From Bradyrhizobium hereditatis (GTDB lineage: Bacteria; Pseudomonadota; Alphaproteobacteria; Rhizobiales; Xanthobacteraceae), in the NCBI RefSeq assembly GCF_020329435.1, contig NZ_JAGKJK010000002.1, positions 372,001-436,000 on the forward strand: DNA of 64,000 bases, read 5' to 3'. Every line of letters starts with the position of its first letter. Positions within the stretch are counted from its first letter, which is position 1. Both the position numbers and the translations under genes were made by a program. Of this stretch, positions 43,840 through 52,513 are shown piece after piece. Below the pieces are notes generated by a model. The model had not been told where the DNA came from, did not search any database, and was given only the letters and a program-made list of their open reading frames with translations.

Positions 43840-44787
43840 ATGGCAATTTGTCGCACGCTCGCATGGTCGGCCGCCTGCTTCCTGCTCGGCGGCGCCGCGC
43901 TGGCCGAGGGCATTACGGTGCGTGATGCACGCAACCGCGACGTCACGATCAGCGACCCTGCGCGGATCGTCTCGATCGGCGGTGCGATCACGGAAATTCT
44001 CTATGCGCTGGGCTTCGAGGATCGCATCGCCGGCGTGGACTCCACCAGCTTCTATCCTCCCGCAGCGCTGCGCGACAAGCCGAATGTCGGCTATATGCGT
44101 CAGCTTTCGGCCGAGGGCGTCCTTGGGCTCAATCCATCGCTGGTAGTGGCCGTGCAGGGATCCGGACCAAAGGAAACCATGGACGTGCTTGAGGCGGCCA
44201 GGGTGCCGCTGGTGCTGGTGCCCGAGACTTTTTCGGAAGCGGGTCTGATCGACAAGATCAAGTTGGTCGGTCACGCCATGGGCGCGGACAAGCGCGCCGA
44301 ATGCCTGACGACGGCGGTTTCCGGCGATCTGGCCCAACTGCGCGAGCTGCGCGCCAAGGTGACCAAGCCGGTCCGCGTCATGTTCGTGATGTCGCTGTTG
44401 AACGGCCGCGCGATGGCCGCCGGCAAGAACACCGCGGCGAACGAGATCATCGCGCTTGCCGGCGGCGTCAACGCCATCGACGGCTATGACGGCTACAAGA
44501 TCATCAATGACGAGGCGATCGTCGCGGCCAAGCCCGACGTGGTGCTCTCGATCCAGCGCGGCAAGGACTCGGTGGCTGCAGAAGCCGTATACGCCCATCC
44601 CGCCTTCGCGCTGACCCCGGTCGCGGCCAACAAGACCTTCATCTCCATGGAAGGCCTCTATTTGCTCGGCTTCGGTCCGCGCACCGCTGCCGCCGCCCGC
44701 GATCTTTCGGTCAAGCTCTATCCGGCACTGGCGCCCCAGGCGGAGAAGTTCAAGCCGGCAGCGCTCACTGCCGATTGCCGGCAATGA
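43840..44787 (+). CDS. hmuT: Hemin ABC-transporter periplasmic binding protein HmuT
   Basis: A 315-residue periplasmic protein with a signal peptide (about 1-21, GGAALAEG). Family marks: DPARIVSIGGAITEILYALG, YMRQLSAEGVLGLNPSLVVA, GSGPKETMDVLEAARVPLVL and TFISMEGLYLLGFGPRTAAA. The conserved Tyr in YMRQLS is the usual heme ligand. Its stop overlaps the hmuU start (ATGA), showing translational coupling. Confidence 0.94.
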   Translation: MAICRTLAWSAACFLLGGAALAEGITVRDARNRDVTISDPARIVSIGGAITEILYALGFEDRIAGVDSTSFYPPAALRDKPNVGYMRQLSAEGVLGLNPSLVVAVQGSGPKETMDVLEAARVPLVLVPETFSEAGLIDKIKLVGHAMGADKRAECLTTAVSGDLAQLRELRAKVTKPVRVMFVMSLLNGRAMAAGKNTAANEIIALAGGVNAIDGYDGYKIINDEAIVAAKPDVVLSIQRGKDSVAAEAVYAHPAFALTPVAANKTFISMEGLYLLGFGPRTAAAARDLSVKLYPALAPQAEKFKPAALTADCRQ

Positions 44788-45875
44788 CCGCTGTCACTGA
44801 TGCCGGCGCGAAGCGCCGCAGCGGTTATGCGTTGCGGCCGCCCGCTTCTCTGACGTTGCTTTGCCTGCTCGCCGCGCTTGCCGGCGCGGCTTTGGTCGCG
44901 CTCACGGTAGGCGCGGCCGGAATTCCGCTGACGCGGCTGCCTGCCGCGCTCGGCCTGTGGGCGGATGCTTCAGCCAGTCCAACGCTTGCGCGCGACCAAC
45001 TCGTGCTGTGGTCGATCCGGATTCCCAGGATCGGCGCCGCGGCGATGATAGGCGCCTTGCTCGCGGCGTCGGGGGCCATCATGCAGGGGCTGTTTCGCAA
45101 CCCCCTCGCCGACCCCGCGCTGGTCGGCGTTTCCTCCGGTGGCGCGTTTGCAGCTGCGGCTGCGATCGTCATCACCGACAGCCAGATCGGCCAAAGCCTA
45201 CATTTCCTGCAAAATCAGTTGCTGCCGATCGCGGCCTTCGCGGGTTCGCTGCTCACGACGATCATCCTCTATTCGATCGCGAGCCGCTCGGGCCGGACCT
45301 CGATTGCGATCTTCCTGCTGGCCGGCATTGCCATCGCGGCCATCGCCAATGCCGGTATCGGACTGCTCGTGTTCATCGCCGACGACCGCCAGCTTCGCGA
45401 CATCACGTTCTGGCTATTGGGCTCGCTAAGCGGTGCGACCTGGCCCAAGCTCGCCACGCTGGCGCCGGTGCTGGCGTGCACGGCGATCGCATGCGTCTCG
45501 ATCGCGCGCGGGCTCGATGTCATCGTGCTCGGCGAAGCTGAGGCGTTCCACAGCGGCGTCGACGTCGAGCGGCTAAAGCGGATTTCGATCGTGCTGGTGT
45601 CGGCGATGACTGGGGTTGCGGTTTCGGTCTGCGGCGTCGTCGGCTTTGTCGGCATCGTGGTGCCGCATCTGCTGCGGCTGGTGATCGGGCCCGCGCACCG
45701 GCTGCTGCTGCCGGCGTCCATGCTGCTCGGCGCGGTGCTGCTGGTGGGCGCCGATACATTGGCCCGCACCATCGTGGCGCCGGCGGAAATGCCGATCGGC
45801 ATTCTCACGGCCGCGGTCGGCGCGCCGTTCTTCCTCGCCATGCTGCTGCGCCAGCGCGGACTGGTCTCACTATGA
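44784..45875 (+). CDS. hmuU: Hemin ABC-transporter permease HmuU
   Basis: A 363-residue FecCD-type permease with about ten helices. Marks: PRIGAAAMIGALLAASGAIM, GLFRNPLADPALVGVSSGGA, FWLLGSLSGATW and GVVGFVGIVVPHLLRLVIGP. ATG at 44784 overlaps the hmuT stop by 4 nt; the gene ends in another ATGA overlap with hmuV. It pairs with HmuV to import heme across the inner membrane. Confidence 0.95.
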   Translation: MTAVTDAGAKRRSGYALRPPASLTLLCLLAALAGAALVALTVGAAGIPLTRLPAALGLWADASASPTLARDQLVLWSIRIPRIGAAAMIGALLAASGAIMQGLFRNPLADPALVGVSSGGAFAAAAAIVITDSQIGQSLHFLQNQLLPIAAFAGSLLTTIILYSIASRSGRTSIAIFLLAGIAIAAIANAGIGLLVFIADDRQLRDITFWLLGSLSGATWPKLATLAPVLACTAIACVSIARGLDVIVLGEAEAFHSGVDVERLKRISIVLVSAMTGVAVSVCGVVGFVGIVVPHLLRLVIGPAHRLLLPASMLLGAVLLVGADTLARTIVAPAEMPIGILTAAVGAPFFLAMLLRQRGLVSL

Positions 45876-46672
45876 GCGCGCTTCTCGAAGCGCAGTCGGT
45901 CTCGATGATGGTCGGCGGCGCCACGCTGGTCGATAACATTGATCTGCGCGTTCAGGCCGGCGAGATGGTCGCGATCGTCGGCCCCAACGGCGCCGGCAAA
46001 TCGACACTGCTGCGGATGTTATCCGGCGATCTCCGCCCGACGAAGGGCCGCATCGAGCTGAAGCAGCGCGACATTCACGGCTATCCGCCGCGCCTTCTCG
46101 CTCAACATCGCGCGATGCTGTCGCAGCATGTCAACGTCACCTTCCCGTTCACGGTCGAGGAAATCGTCCATATGGGTGCCGGCGACAGCGGCCGCGCGAC
46201 CGCGCAGCGGCTGGTTGACGCCGCGCTCGCCGAGGTCGATCTGGCGCATTTCAGCCAGCGCCAATTGCCGACGCTCTCGGGCGGCGAACAGCAGCGCGCG
46301 CATTTCGCCCGCGTATTGGTGCAGCTCGCCTGCGGTGAGGCGCAGCATGGCCCGGGCCTTCTCTTGCTGGACGAGCCGACCTCCAGCCTCGACATGCGCC
46401 ACCAGATTGATCTCGTGGAGATCGCAAAGCAGCGCGCGCAGAACGGCACGGCTGTGATCGCGGTGCTGCATGACCTCAACCTTGCCATGCGCTTTGCCGA
46501 CCGCATCGTGCTCTTGCATCGCGGCCGCCTTGCCGTCGATGGCGGCCGCGCCGAGGCGATCACGGCCGAGACCATCCGACGGATCTTCGAGGTCGACGTC
46601 CGCATCGACTACACCGACCAGGGCGTGCCGTTCCTGCTGCCGCAAACCATGCGGCCCGTCGGCGCGCCCTAG
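45872..46672 (+). CDS. hmuV: Hemin ABC-transporter ATPase HmuV
   Basis: A 266-residue ATPase: Walker A GPNGAGKST (37-45), signature LSGGEQQRAHFARVL, Walker B LLLLDEPTSSLDMRHQ and switch His in AVLHDLNLAMRFAD. It drives heme import through HmuU. Start overlaps hmuU by 4 nt. A palindromic repeat follows the stop. Confidence 0.96.
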   Translation: MSALLEAQSVSMMVGGATLVDNIDLRVQAGEMVAIVGPNGAGKSTLLRMLSGDLRPTKGRIELKQRDIHGYPPRLLAQHRAMLSQHVNVTFPFTVEEIVHMGAGDSGRATAQRLVDAALAEVDLAHFSQRQLPTLSGGEQQRAHFARVLVQLACGEAQHGPGLLLLDEPTSSLDMRHQIDLVEIAKQRAQNGTAVIAVLHDLNLAMRFADRIVLLHRGRLAVDGGRAEAITAETIRRIFEVDVRIDYTDQGVPFLLPQTMRPVGAP

Positions 46673-46674
46673 AG

Positions 46675-46701
46675 CCCGGTTCTGATTGAATCAGAACCGG
46701 G
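46675..46701. terminator. Perfect hairpin after hmuV
   Basis: cccggttctgatt / aatcagaaccggg is a perfect 13-bp inverted repeat with a single-base centre, 3 nt after the hmuV stop. There is no U run directly after it, though ttgtttt lies about 10 nt on. It may stop transcription or just protect the 3' end; it also resembles a small dispersed rhizobial palindrome. Confidence 0.6.
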
Positions 46702-46719
46702 GCTCGAGGGTTGTTTTGG

Positions 46720-46768
46720 ACGCGTTTTCTTGACGCGAACCGGGCCCACTTCGCTGGAAAACGCTCTG
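46720..46768. repeat. Intergenic repeat, family E (acgcgttttc/cgaaaacgct type)
   Basis: acgcgttttcttgacgcgaa and cacttcgctggaaaacgct form imperfect inverted arms. A related copy lies at 55891-55967. Confidence 0.6.
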
Positions 46769-46820
46769 ACGGCATAACGCCGCAAGCCTTATCCCGCGGC
46801 GTTACAGCTTCTTCACGGAA

Positions 46821-46838
46821 CTGTCAGCCAACTGTAAC
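46821..46838. promoter_or_regulatory. PHO-box-like direct repeat upstream of the phytase-like gene
   Basis: ctgtcag (46821-46827) and ctgtaac (46832-46838) are spaced by 4 nt, giving an 11-bp period like the CTGTCAT-N4-CTGTCAT sites bound by PhoB. Matches are 6/7 and 5/7. It ends 45 nt before the start codon. Confidence 0.55.
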
Positions 46839-46883
46839 AACCGCTCCGCAAGACAGGCACGTCATCATCACAGGAGGTCCGCC

Positions 46884-48236
46884 ATGCGCATGTCGTTGCT
46901 CTGCTCTGTCGTATCAGTCTTTCTGACCGGCGCCGCCTTCGCCCAGGGAGAGGGCGAGTTTCCCGCCACGCTGAGGGGGCACGCGGTGCTGCCGGCCGAG
47001 ACCTTCATCGAGGCGCCCGCCGACGCGCCGGCCGATCTCAAGACCGCCGGCAAATACACCACCGGCAAGCGCGTCGACGCCGCCGGCACGGTGATGGGCA
47101 AATCCTATGAGCGCCCGACCGGCGTGTCGCTGCCATTCAAGGGCCAGCCGCTGCAGGGACATTCCGGCGTCAAGGTGATGCCGGACGGCACGTTCTGGGT
47201 GCTCACCGACAACGGCATGGGCTCGCGCTACAACTCGGCCGACTCGATGCTGTATGTCAACCGGCACAAGATCGACTGGGCGAGCGGCAAGATCGAACGG
47301 CAGGAAACCATCTTCCTGCACGATCCGGACAAGAAGGTGCCGTTCCGCATCGTGCACGAGGACAGCGCCAAGCGTTATCTCACCGGCGCCGATTTCGACA
47401 CCGAAGGGTTTCAGATCGTCGGCGACACCTTCTGGATCGGCGACGAGTTCGGGCCCTATGTGCTGAAGGCAGACAAGACCGGCAAGGTTTTGGCCGTGTT
47501 CGAGACCACCGCCGACGGCAAGCCGGTGCGTTCGCCCGATCACTGGTCGGTGCAGTCACCGGCAGCGCCCGGCGCAAGCTACACCACGGTCAATCTGCGT
47601 CGCTCCAAGGGCTATGAAGGTTTTGCCGCCTCGAAGGACGGCAAGTTCCTGTACGGCCTGCTCGAGGGTCCGCTCTGGGATGCCGAGAAGAAGGACGTTG
47701 AAAAGGTCGACGGCAAGGAAGCCGCGCGGATCCTCGAATTCGACGTCGCCGCCGAAAAGTTCACCGGCCGCTATTGGCATTACGTGTTCGAGCAGAACGG
47801 CCACGCCATCGGCGACTTCAACATGATCGATGCGACGAACGGCCTCGTCATCGAGCGCGACAATGGCGAGGGCACCGCCGACAAGGCCTGCCCGCAAGGT
47901 CAGCGCGGCGATAACTGCTTCCCGGATCTCGCCAAGTTCAAGCGCGTCTACAAGATCGAACTCTCCGACGCCAATGTCGGCAAGCCGGTGCGCAAGATCG
48001 GCTATATCGACCTGATGAAGATCAAGGATCCCGACAAGAAGGCCCGCAAGCCGCTCAATGACGGCGTGCTGACCTTCCCGTTCTTCACCATCGAGAACGT
48101 CGATCGCGTCGACGACACCCATATCATCGTCGGCAACGACAACAACCTGCCGTTCTCGTCGAGCCGCGACCCGAATAAGGCCGACGACAACGAGTTCGTG
48201 CTGCTGGAAGTCGCCGAGTTCTTGAAGGCGAAGTGA
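46884..48236 (+). CDS. Secreted phytase-like/esterase-like protein
   Basis: A 450-residue exported protein: signal peptide about 1-19 (SVFLTGAAFAQ), then a phytase-like (esterase-like activity) domain. Segments: VKVMPDGTFWVLTDNGMGSR, DFDTEGFQIVGDTFWIGDEF, GPYVLKADKTGKVLAVFETT and FNMIDATNGLVIERDNGEGT, all acidic loops typical of this propeller-like family. It may release phosphate from organic phosphate, which would fit the PHO-box-like site upstream, but activity of the family is not uniform. aggaggtc precedes the ATG. Confidence 0.88.
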   Translation: MRMSLLCSVVSVFLTGAAFAQGEGEFPATLRGHAVLPAETFIEAPADAPADLKTAGKYTTGKRVDAAGTVMGKSYERPTGVSLPFKGQPLQGHSGVKVMPDGTFWVLTDNGMGSRYNSADSMLYVNRHKIDWASGKIERQETIFLHDPDKKVPFRIVHEDSAKRYLTGADFDTEGFQIVGDTFWIGDEFGPYVLKADKTGKVLAVFETTADGKPVRSPDHWSVQSPAAPGASYTTVNLRRSKGYEGFAASKDGKFLYGLLEGPLWDAEKKDVEKVDGKEAARILEFDVAAEKFTGRYWHYVFEQNGHAIGDFNMIDATNGLVIERDNGEGTADKACPQGQRGDNCFPDLAKFKRVYKIELSDANVGKPVRKIGYIDLMKIKDPDKKARKPLNDGVLTFPFFTIENVDRVDDTHIIVGNDNNLPFSSSRDPNKADDNEFVLLEVAEFLKAK

Positions 48237-48245
48237 CGCCGTCAC

Positions 48246-48373
48246 TCCCTCTCCCCGCCCTTTCGCGGGGAGAGGGTCGGGGTGAGGGGCTCTCTCCGCG
48301 TAACGACTACATCATCGAGTCCGTGGAGACAGCCCTCACCCCTGCCCTCTCCCCGTAAGAACGGGGAGAGGGA
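48246..48373. repeat. Intergenic inverted repeat, family F (ctctccccg type)
   Basis: ccctctccccgccctttcgcggggagaggg at one end (shortened: ccctctccccg...cggggagaggg) and ccctgccctctccccg...cggggagaggga at the other, around a variable centre. The ends are themselves hairpins. Further copies at 48431-48524 and 50512-50643. Confidence 0.85.
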
Positions 48374-48430
48374 GATGAGCGACCGCGTACGTGCCTGGCG
48401 GCTCTCCTGAAAGCGAAGTGACGCCGCCGC

Positions 48431-48524
48431 TCCCTCTCCCCGCCGTTCGCGGGGAGAGGGTCAGGGTGAGGGGCTCTCTCCGCGTCATCACGACATCATC
48501 GGATTTACGAGGATGGCCCTCACG
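48431..48524. repeat. Intergenic repeat, family F (partial copy)
   Basis: One complete hairpin, ccctctccccgccgttcgcg ... gagaggg, and the adjoining gggtgagggg; the right end has decayed to gatggccctcacg. It lies right before the alkB-like gene. Confidence 0.75.
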
Positions 48525-48630
48525 CAGTCCTCGACCACCACAATCGCTTCAAGCCGTCGGCGCCGCACCTTTATTTTGTGCGCCTCGATCCCCATGTTGG
48601 ACGCATGTCGACATTTCTGGGGATGCCGGC

Positions 48631-49206
48631 TTGACCGAGCAGCTCTCGCTTTTTGCGCCAGAGAAAACCGCGCCGGAGGGACTTCGCTACGCCGCGGAGT
48701 TCATCGCGCCGGCGCTTGAGCGCGAGCTCATCGGCCAGATCTCGGCGCTGCCGCTGCAGCCGTTCCAATTCGGCGCATTCGAGGGCAAGCGCCGCGTGGC
48801 GTCTTTCGGGTTCCGCTATGATTACACGCTGCAACGGTTGCAGTCGGCCGAGCCGATCCCTGAATGGCTTCTGCCGCTGATCGAAAAGGTCGAGGCCTTT
48901 GGCGGGCCATCGACGAAGATCGCGCAAGTGCTCTGCACCGAATATGACGTCGGCGTCGGGATTGGCTGGCACCGCGATAAACCACATTTTGATCGGATCT
49001 TCGGCCTCTCGCTGGGATCGCCGTGCAAGTTCCGTTTCCGCCGCGCGATTGGGGAAAAGTGGCAGCGCTACACGCTCGAGGCCGCGCCGCGCTCGCTCTA
49101 CATGATGGCGGGCGAATCCCGGCGGGTCTGGGAACACAGCATCCCCGGCGTCGAGGCGCCGCGCCGTTCGATCACCTTTCGTACGATGGCCGACCAAAAG
49201 CGGTAG
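48631..49206 (+). CDS. AlkB-like 2-oxoglutarate/Fe(II) dioxygenase
   Basis: A 191-residue protein of the AlkB family. The Fe triad is visible: His114 and Asp116 in GIGWHRDKPHF and His169 in RVWEHSIPG, with the 2-oxoglutarate Arg178 and substrate Arg184 in APRRSITFRT. These enzymes demethylate alkylated bases in DNA or RNA. A TTG at 48631 with gggga upstream is chosen; the frame stays open further 5' into the repeat but that part is not family sequence. A DUF763 gene follows 56 nt later in the same direction. Confidence 0.88.
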   Translation: MTEQLSLFAPEKTAPEGLRYAAEFIAPALERELIGQISALPLQPFQFGAFEGKRRVASFGFRYDYTLQRLQSAEPIPEWLLPLIEKVEAFGGPSTKIAQVLCTEYDVGVGIGWHRDKPHFDRIFGLSLGSPCKFRFRRAIGEKWQRYTLEAAPRSLYMMAGESRRVWEHSIPGVEAPRRSITFRTMADQKR

Positions 49207-49262
49207 CGGCGCTCACGTGTCGGCTCTGATAGAGTACGCCTGTTCAGAATCGCGTGAGACCA

Positions 49263-50501
49263 ATGGCAAGACGCACCGGCAGTGCCGATCTTCCCCTGCA
49301 TGGCGGCCGCGTGCCGCCATGGCTGGCGACGCGCATGTCCTCGCTCGGCGCCATCATTACGCAAGCCATCGTGCATCACTACGGCCGTGATGAATTCCTA
49401 AGACGGCTGTCGCATCCGTTCTGGTTTCAGTCGTTCGGCGCGGTGATGGGAATGGACTGGCATTCGTCCGGCATCACCACCAGCGTCATCGGCGCGCTGA
49501 AACGCGGCCTCAAACCCATGGGGCACGAGCTTGGCATCCGCGTCTGCGGCGGGCGCGGGCAGCACTCGCGGAAGACACCGGATGAGCTTCGGCTGATCGG
49601 CGAGCGTATCGGCTTCGATAGCACGCCATTGATCCGCGCCAGCCGCCTCGTCGCCAAGGTCGACAGTGCCGCAGTCCAGGACGGTTTTGATCTTTACCTG
49701 CACGGCTTTTTCGTCACCGACGATGGCAGGTGGACCGTCGTGCAGCAGGGCATGAATGGCGACAAACGTCAGGCGCGGCGTTACCATTGGCATTCGCAAC
49801 AGCTAGCCAGCTTTGTTGACGAACCGCACAGCGCGATCGATGGCCCGGTGCAGGGCGAGATCGTCAATCTCACCGATCACCGCGCCGAGCGATCGCGCGC
49901 GGCGCAGCTTGAGCTGCTAAGCGAGATCGGTCCCGATGGCATCGTCAGCGAACTCGCTGCGATCGGCGACAAACAGCCGGCGCAGGCCATGCTGTCCCAT
50001 CTCGTGATGCCCGCGCATCATGACGTGCGAGCAAGCGACGTGTTCAGCCGCCGCCTGCACGGCACGCTCGCCGCGGCGGCCGAGCGCGGGCCGGTCGACT
50101 TTGCCGAATTGCTGCTGACGCCAGGCGTCGGCCTCCGCACGGTGCGTTCGCTCGCCATGGTCGCCGAAGTCGTCCATGGCGCGCCCTACCGCTTCACCGA
50201 TCCCGCCCGCTTCTCGCTGGCGCATGGCGGCAAGGACCGCCATCCCTACCCCGTGCCGATCAAGGTCTACGACGAAACCATCCGCATGCTGAAATCTGCG
50301 GTGCAGAACGCAAAACTCGGACGCGACGAGGAAATGCAGGCCTTGAAGCGCCTCGACGATCAAGCGCGAAAGCTCGAGCGCTCGGCCAAGGGCCCGTCAC
50401 TTGAGGCATTCATCGCAGGAGAGCGTGCCGCATCGCCCGCGCTTGATGGCCGCTCCGTGTTCGGATGGGAAGCGGAGCTGAAGGCGGGCAAGGGCAATTG
50501 A
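49263..50501 (+). CDS. DUF763 protein with an apparent helix-hairpin-helix motif
   Basis: A 412-residue soluble protein of the DUF763 family: N-terminal TGSADLPLHGGRVPPWLATR, FWFQSFGAVMGMDWHSSG, VCGGRGQHSRKTPDEL, and C-terminal LAHGGKDRHPYPVPIKVYDE. Residues about 283-303, LLLTPGVGLRTVRSLAMVAEV shortened, look like a helix-hairpin-helix with a PGVG turn, a common DNA-backbone contact. The His-rich HGG/HWH segments could bind metal. Function is unknown. Co-oriented with the alkB-like gene, which suggests nucleic-acid repair or processing. ATG at 49263 is chosen over 49254. Confidence 0.85.
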   Translation: MARRTGSADLPLHGGRVPPWLATRMSSLGAIITQAIVHHYGRDEFLRRLSHPFWFQSFGAVMGMDWHSSGITTSVIGALKRGLKPMGHELGIRVCGGRGQHSRKTPDELRLIGERIGFDSTPLIRASRLVAKVDSAAVQDGFDLYLHGFFVTDDGRWTVVQQGMNGDKRQARRYHWHSQQLASFVDEPHSAIDGPVQGEIVNLTDHRAERSRAAQLELLSEIGPDGIVSELAAIGDKQPAQAMLSHLVMPAHHDVRASDVFSRRLHGTLAAAAERGPVDFAELLLTPGVGLRTVRSLAMVAEVVHGAPYRFTDPARFSLAHGGKDRHPYPVPIKVYDETIRMLKSAVQNAKLGRDEEMQALKRLDDQARKLERSAKGPSLEAFIAGERAASPALDGRSVFGWEAELKAGKGN

Positions 50502-50511
50502 GCGCGGTTAC

Positions 50512-50643
50512 TCCCTCTCCCCGCCCTTTCGCGGGGAGAGGGTCGGGGTGAGGGGGCTGCTTCCGCATATTCACTGCATCATCGAGTCCGCGGAGCCAGC
50601 CCCTCACCCCTGCCCTCTCCCCGTGAAGAACGGGGAGAGGGAG
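50512..50643. repeat. Intergenic inverted repeat, family F (third copy)
   Basis: ccctctccccgccctttcgc...gagagggtcggggtgagggg and ccctcacccctgccctctcc...gagaggg face each other around about 50 nt. Nearly the same as 48246-48373. It separates the DUF763 gene from a convergent gene. Confidence 0.85.
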
Positions 50644-50677
50644 AGCGGCAGCCTGCGCTTCTCGTTGATGCCGCGCC

Positions 50678-52351
50678 CTACCCCGCCGGCACCATCACGA
50701 CGCCCTTGTCCTTGGGCCAGCGGATCCGCCAGGCGAAGTTGATGTCCCTCACCTCGCCCGCCTTGGCCTCAAAGGCCCATTCCAGCACGCCGCGCCGGTC
50801 GCGGATGTTGCTTGCGGTCGGCGCCGTCGTGGACGGCAGCATTTCGACCTGGATTTCCTCATTCTCGCTGACCGGCAACTGGTCCTCGATCGCGACCCGG
50901 ATCGGGAAATCATGGCCGTTGCGCACGGTGGTCTTGAATGCACGTTCGTCGGTCTTCGACGTCGTCACGATCAGACCGGCCGAGCCCTCATTGCGCTTGA
51001 GGACAGTGCGCTCGATCTTGATCTTGTCGTCGGCGCCGAAGCCGAGCCGCACGGTCTCGTCCTTGGCCGCAGCCGCCATCTGTCCGCGGCCGACAAAGAC
51101 CCCGTCGCGATAGATCGAGACCCGGCCCGCCAACAGCGGCGCGTCCTCGTTCTGCTTGAAGCTCGCTTCGAGGAATGCAGTCGGATCCTTCACCGGCGCG
51201 GCGCGGACCGAAAGATCAGGCGCGATGATCGCGGTGGAAACGCGTAGGCTCTTGGCGCCTTCACTGGCGCCGACGGAGACGCGGCCGGGAATCCTGAACA
51301 CCACCTGGAAGCCGCTGACATCGGCCGTCGCCTGCTGTTCATCCGCTCGGTAGCGTTCCTCGAGCGCCTCCGCCACCCTAGATGCGGGAGCCGGTGCGCC
51401 ACGCAATAATGGCCTGTTGCTGTCGAGCGCACCGCTGGCGGACGCCTGAGGCCGCGGCACTTGCGGATACTGCACGATCAGCGAACCGAGCTCTGGCGCG
51501 CTTCCGCCGCGCGCGGTGCGCACGGTCGAGACGCTAAGTGCGACGTTGGACCAATCCTCACCGGTCGATTGCGTGATTTCGGCGCGGCGCACCAGTTCGA
51601 GTGTGGGCTTGCGGTCTTTGGCGCCGGTGTCAAGCCGGGCATCGTAGAGCGGCGTCCAGCGCGCGTTGCGCACCGCATAGGTCACCCGCAGCGTCGCCTT
51701 GGTCGCGGCGGCGGCAGCGAGTTCGATCCGCACTTCCAGCTTGCTCGGCGGCTTCTGCGCCCGGTCCTGTTCGAGCCGCGCGATTTCACGGTCGAGCTCG
51801 CGCTGCTTGCGCTGGGCATCGCGGATGGCGGCGTCGGCGCTGGCGATTTCTTCGCCGACCGCGGCAAAGGCCGCGCGCCATTCGGCAACCGGCCGCGCCT
51901 CACCCTTGTCGCCGATCCCCGCAGGAGAAGCGTCGGCAAACCGCTCGGCGAATTTGCGCCGCGCATTGGCCGCATCGATCGCGCCCTGCAGATTGGTCCG
52001 CTCGTCCTTCAGCGCCTCGATGCGCTTATCGAGTTCGGGCAGGTTGACGGGCGGCGCCGCGCGCGGCGGCTTGGCGTCGATCGCGCCGATCGTAAGCCTT
52101 GCACCCGCCTCACCCTCGACCCGGAGCGAGGACGGATCGAGCGTGAGCGGAAAATCCCTGAGCACGGCCGAATTCTCGCCCGCGGGAAGATCCAGCGTAA
52201 TGACGCGCGTGACGCTCGCGCCATCCGGATAGACGGTGACCGCATCAACCGCCGAGCGGGCATCAATGTCGGCCGCCCGCGCCTCGCCGGCGACAGCCGC
52301 CGTCAGCACGACGAGACTCGTCGTCAAAAAAGCATTCGCAATCAATCGCAT
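50678..52351 (-). CDS. MuiA-like protein (DUF4140/DUF4139)
   Basis: A 557-residue exported protein of the mucoidy-inhibitor MuiA family. Signal peptide about 1-24 (AAVAGEARA before ADIDARS); DUF4140 domain about 30-125 (AVTVYPDGASVTRVITLDLP); a coiled-coil region about 90-210 with EALKDERTNLQGAIDAANAR and QRKQRELDREIARLEQDRAQ; DUF4139 about 220-557 (RVTYAVRNARWTPLYDARLD, PISVAIEDQLP-like and WAFEAKAGEVRDINFAWRIR). Role in the envelope is not established. aggaggg lies before the ATG at 52351; 162 nt downstream of serA. Confidence 0.88.
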   Translation of the reverse strand: MRLIANAFLTTSLVVLTAAVAGEARAADIDARSAVDAVTVYPDGASVTRVITLDLPAGENSAVLRDFPLTLDPSSLRVEGEAGARLTIGAIDAKPPRAAPPVNLPELDKRIEALKDERTNLQGAIDAANARRKFAERFADASPAGIGDKGEARPVAEWRAAFAAVGEEIASADAAIRDAQRKQRELDREIARLEQDRAQKPPSKLEVRIELAAAAATKATLRVTYAVRNARWTPLYDARLDTGAKDRKPTLELVRRAEITQSTGEDWSNVALSVSTVRTARGGSAPELGSLIVQYPQVPRPQASASGALDSNRPLLRGAPAPASRVAEALEERYRADEQQATADVSGFQVVFRIPGRVSVGASEGAKSLRVSTAIIAPDLSVRAAPVKDPTAFLEASFKQNEDAPLLAGRVSIYRDGVFVGRGQMAAAAKDETVRLGFGADDKIKIERTVLKRNEGSAGLIVTTSKTDERAFKTTVRNGHDFPIRVAIEDQLPVSENEEIQVEMLPSTTAPTASNIRDRRGVLEWAFEAKAGEVRDINFAWRIRWPKDKGVVMVPAG

Positions 52352-52513
52352 GGATAACCCTCCTGAACCGTCGCCGGTCGGCGACGCAGCACAAACCCCA
52401 CCACTCCCCGTCATGAGACGCAGCGAGGCAGAGCCTGGTTCGATCGGGATTTCCATTGGTCGCCGCGGCGGACCGCGGCGACGCACCAGCCCTCTAGGAC
52501 AGCTTTCTCTAAA

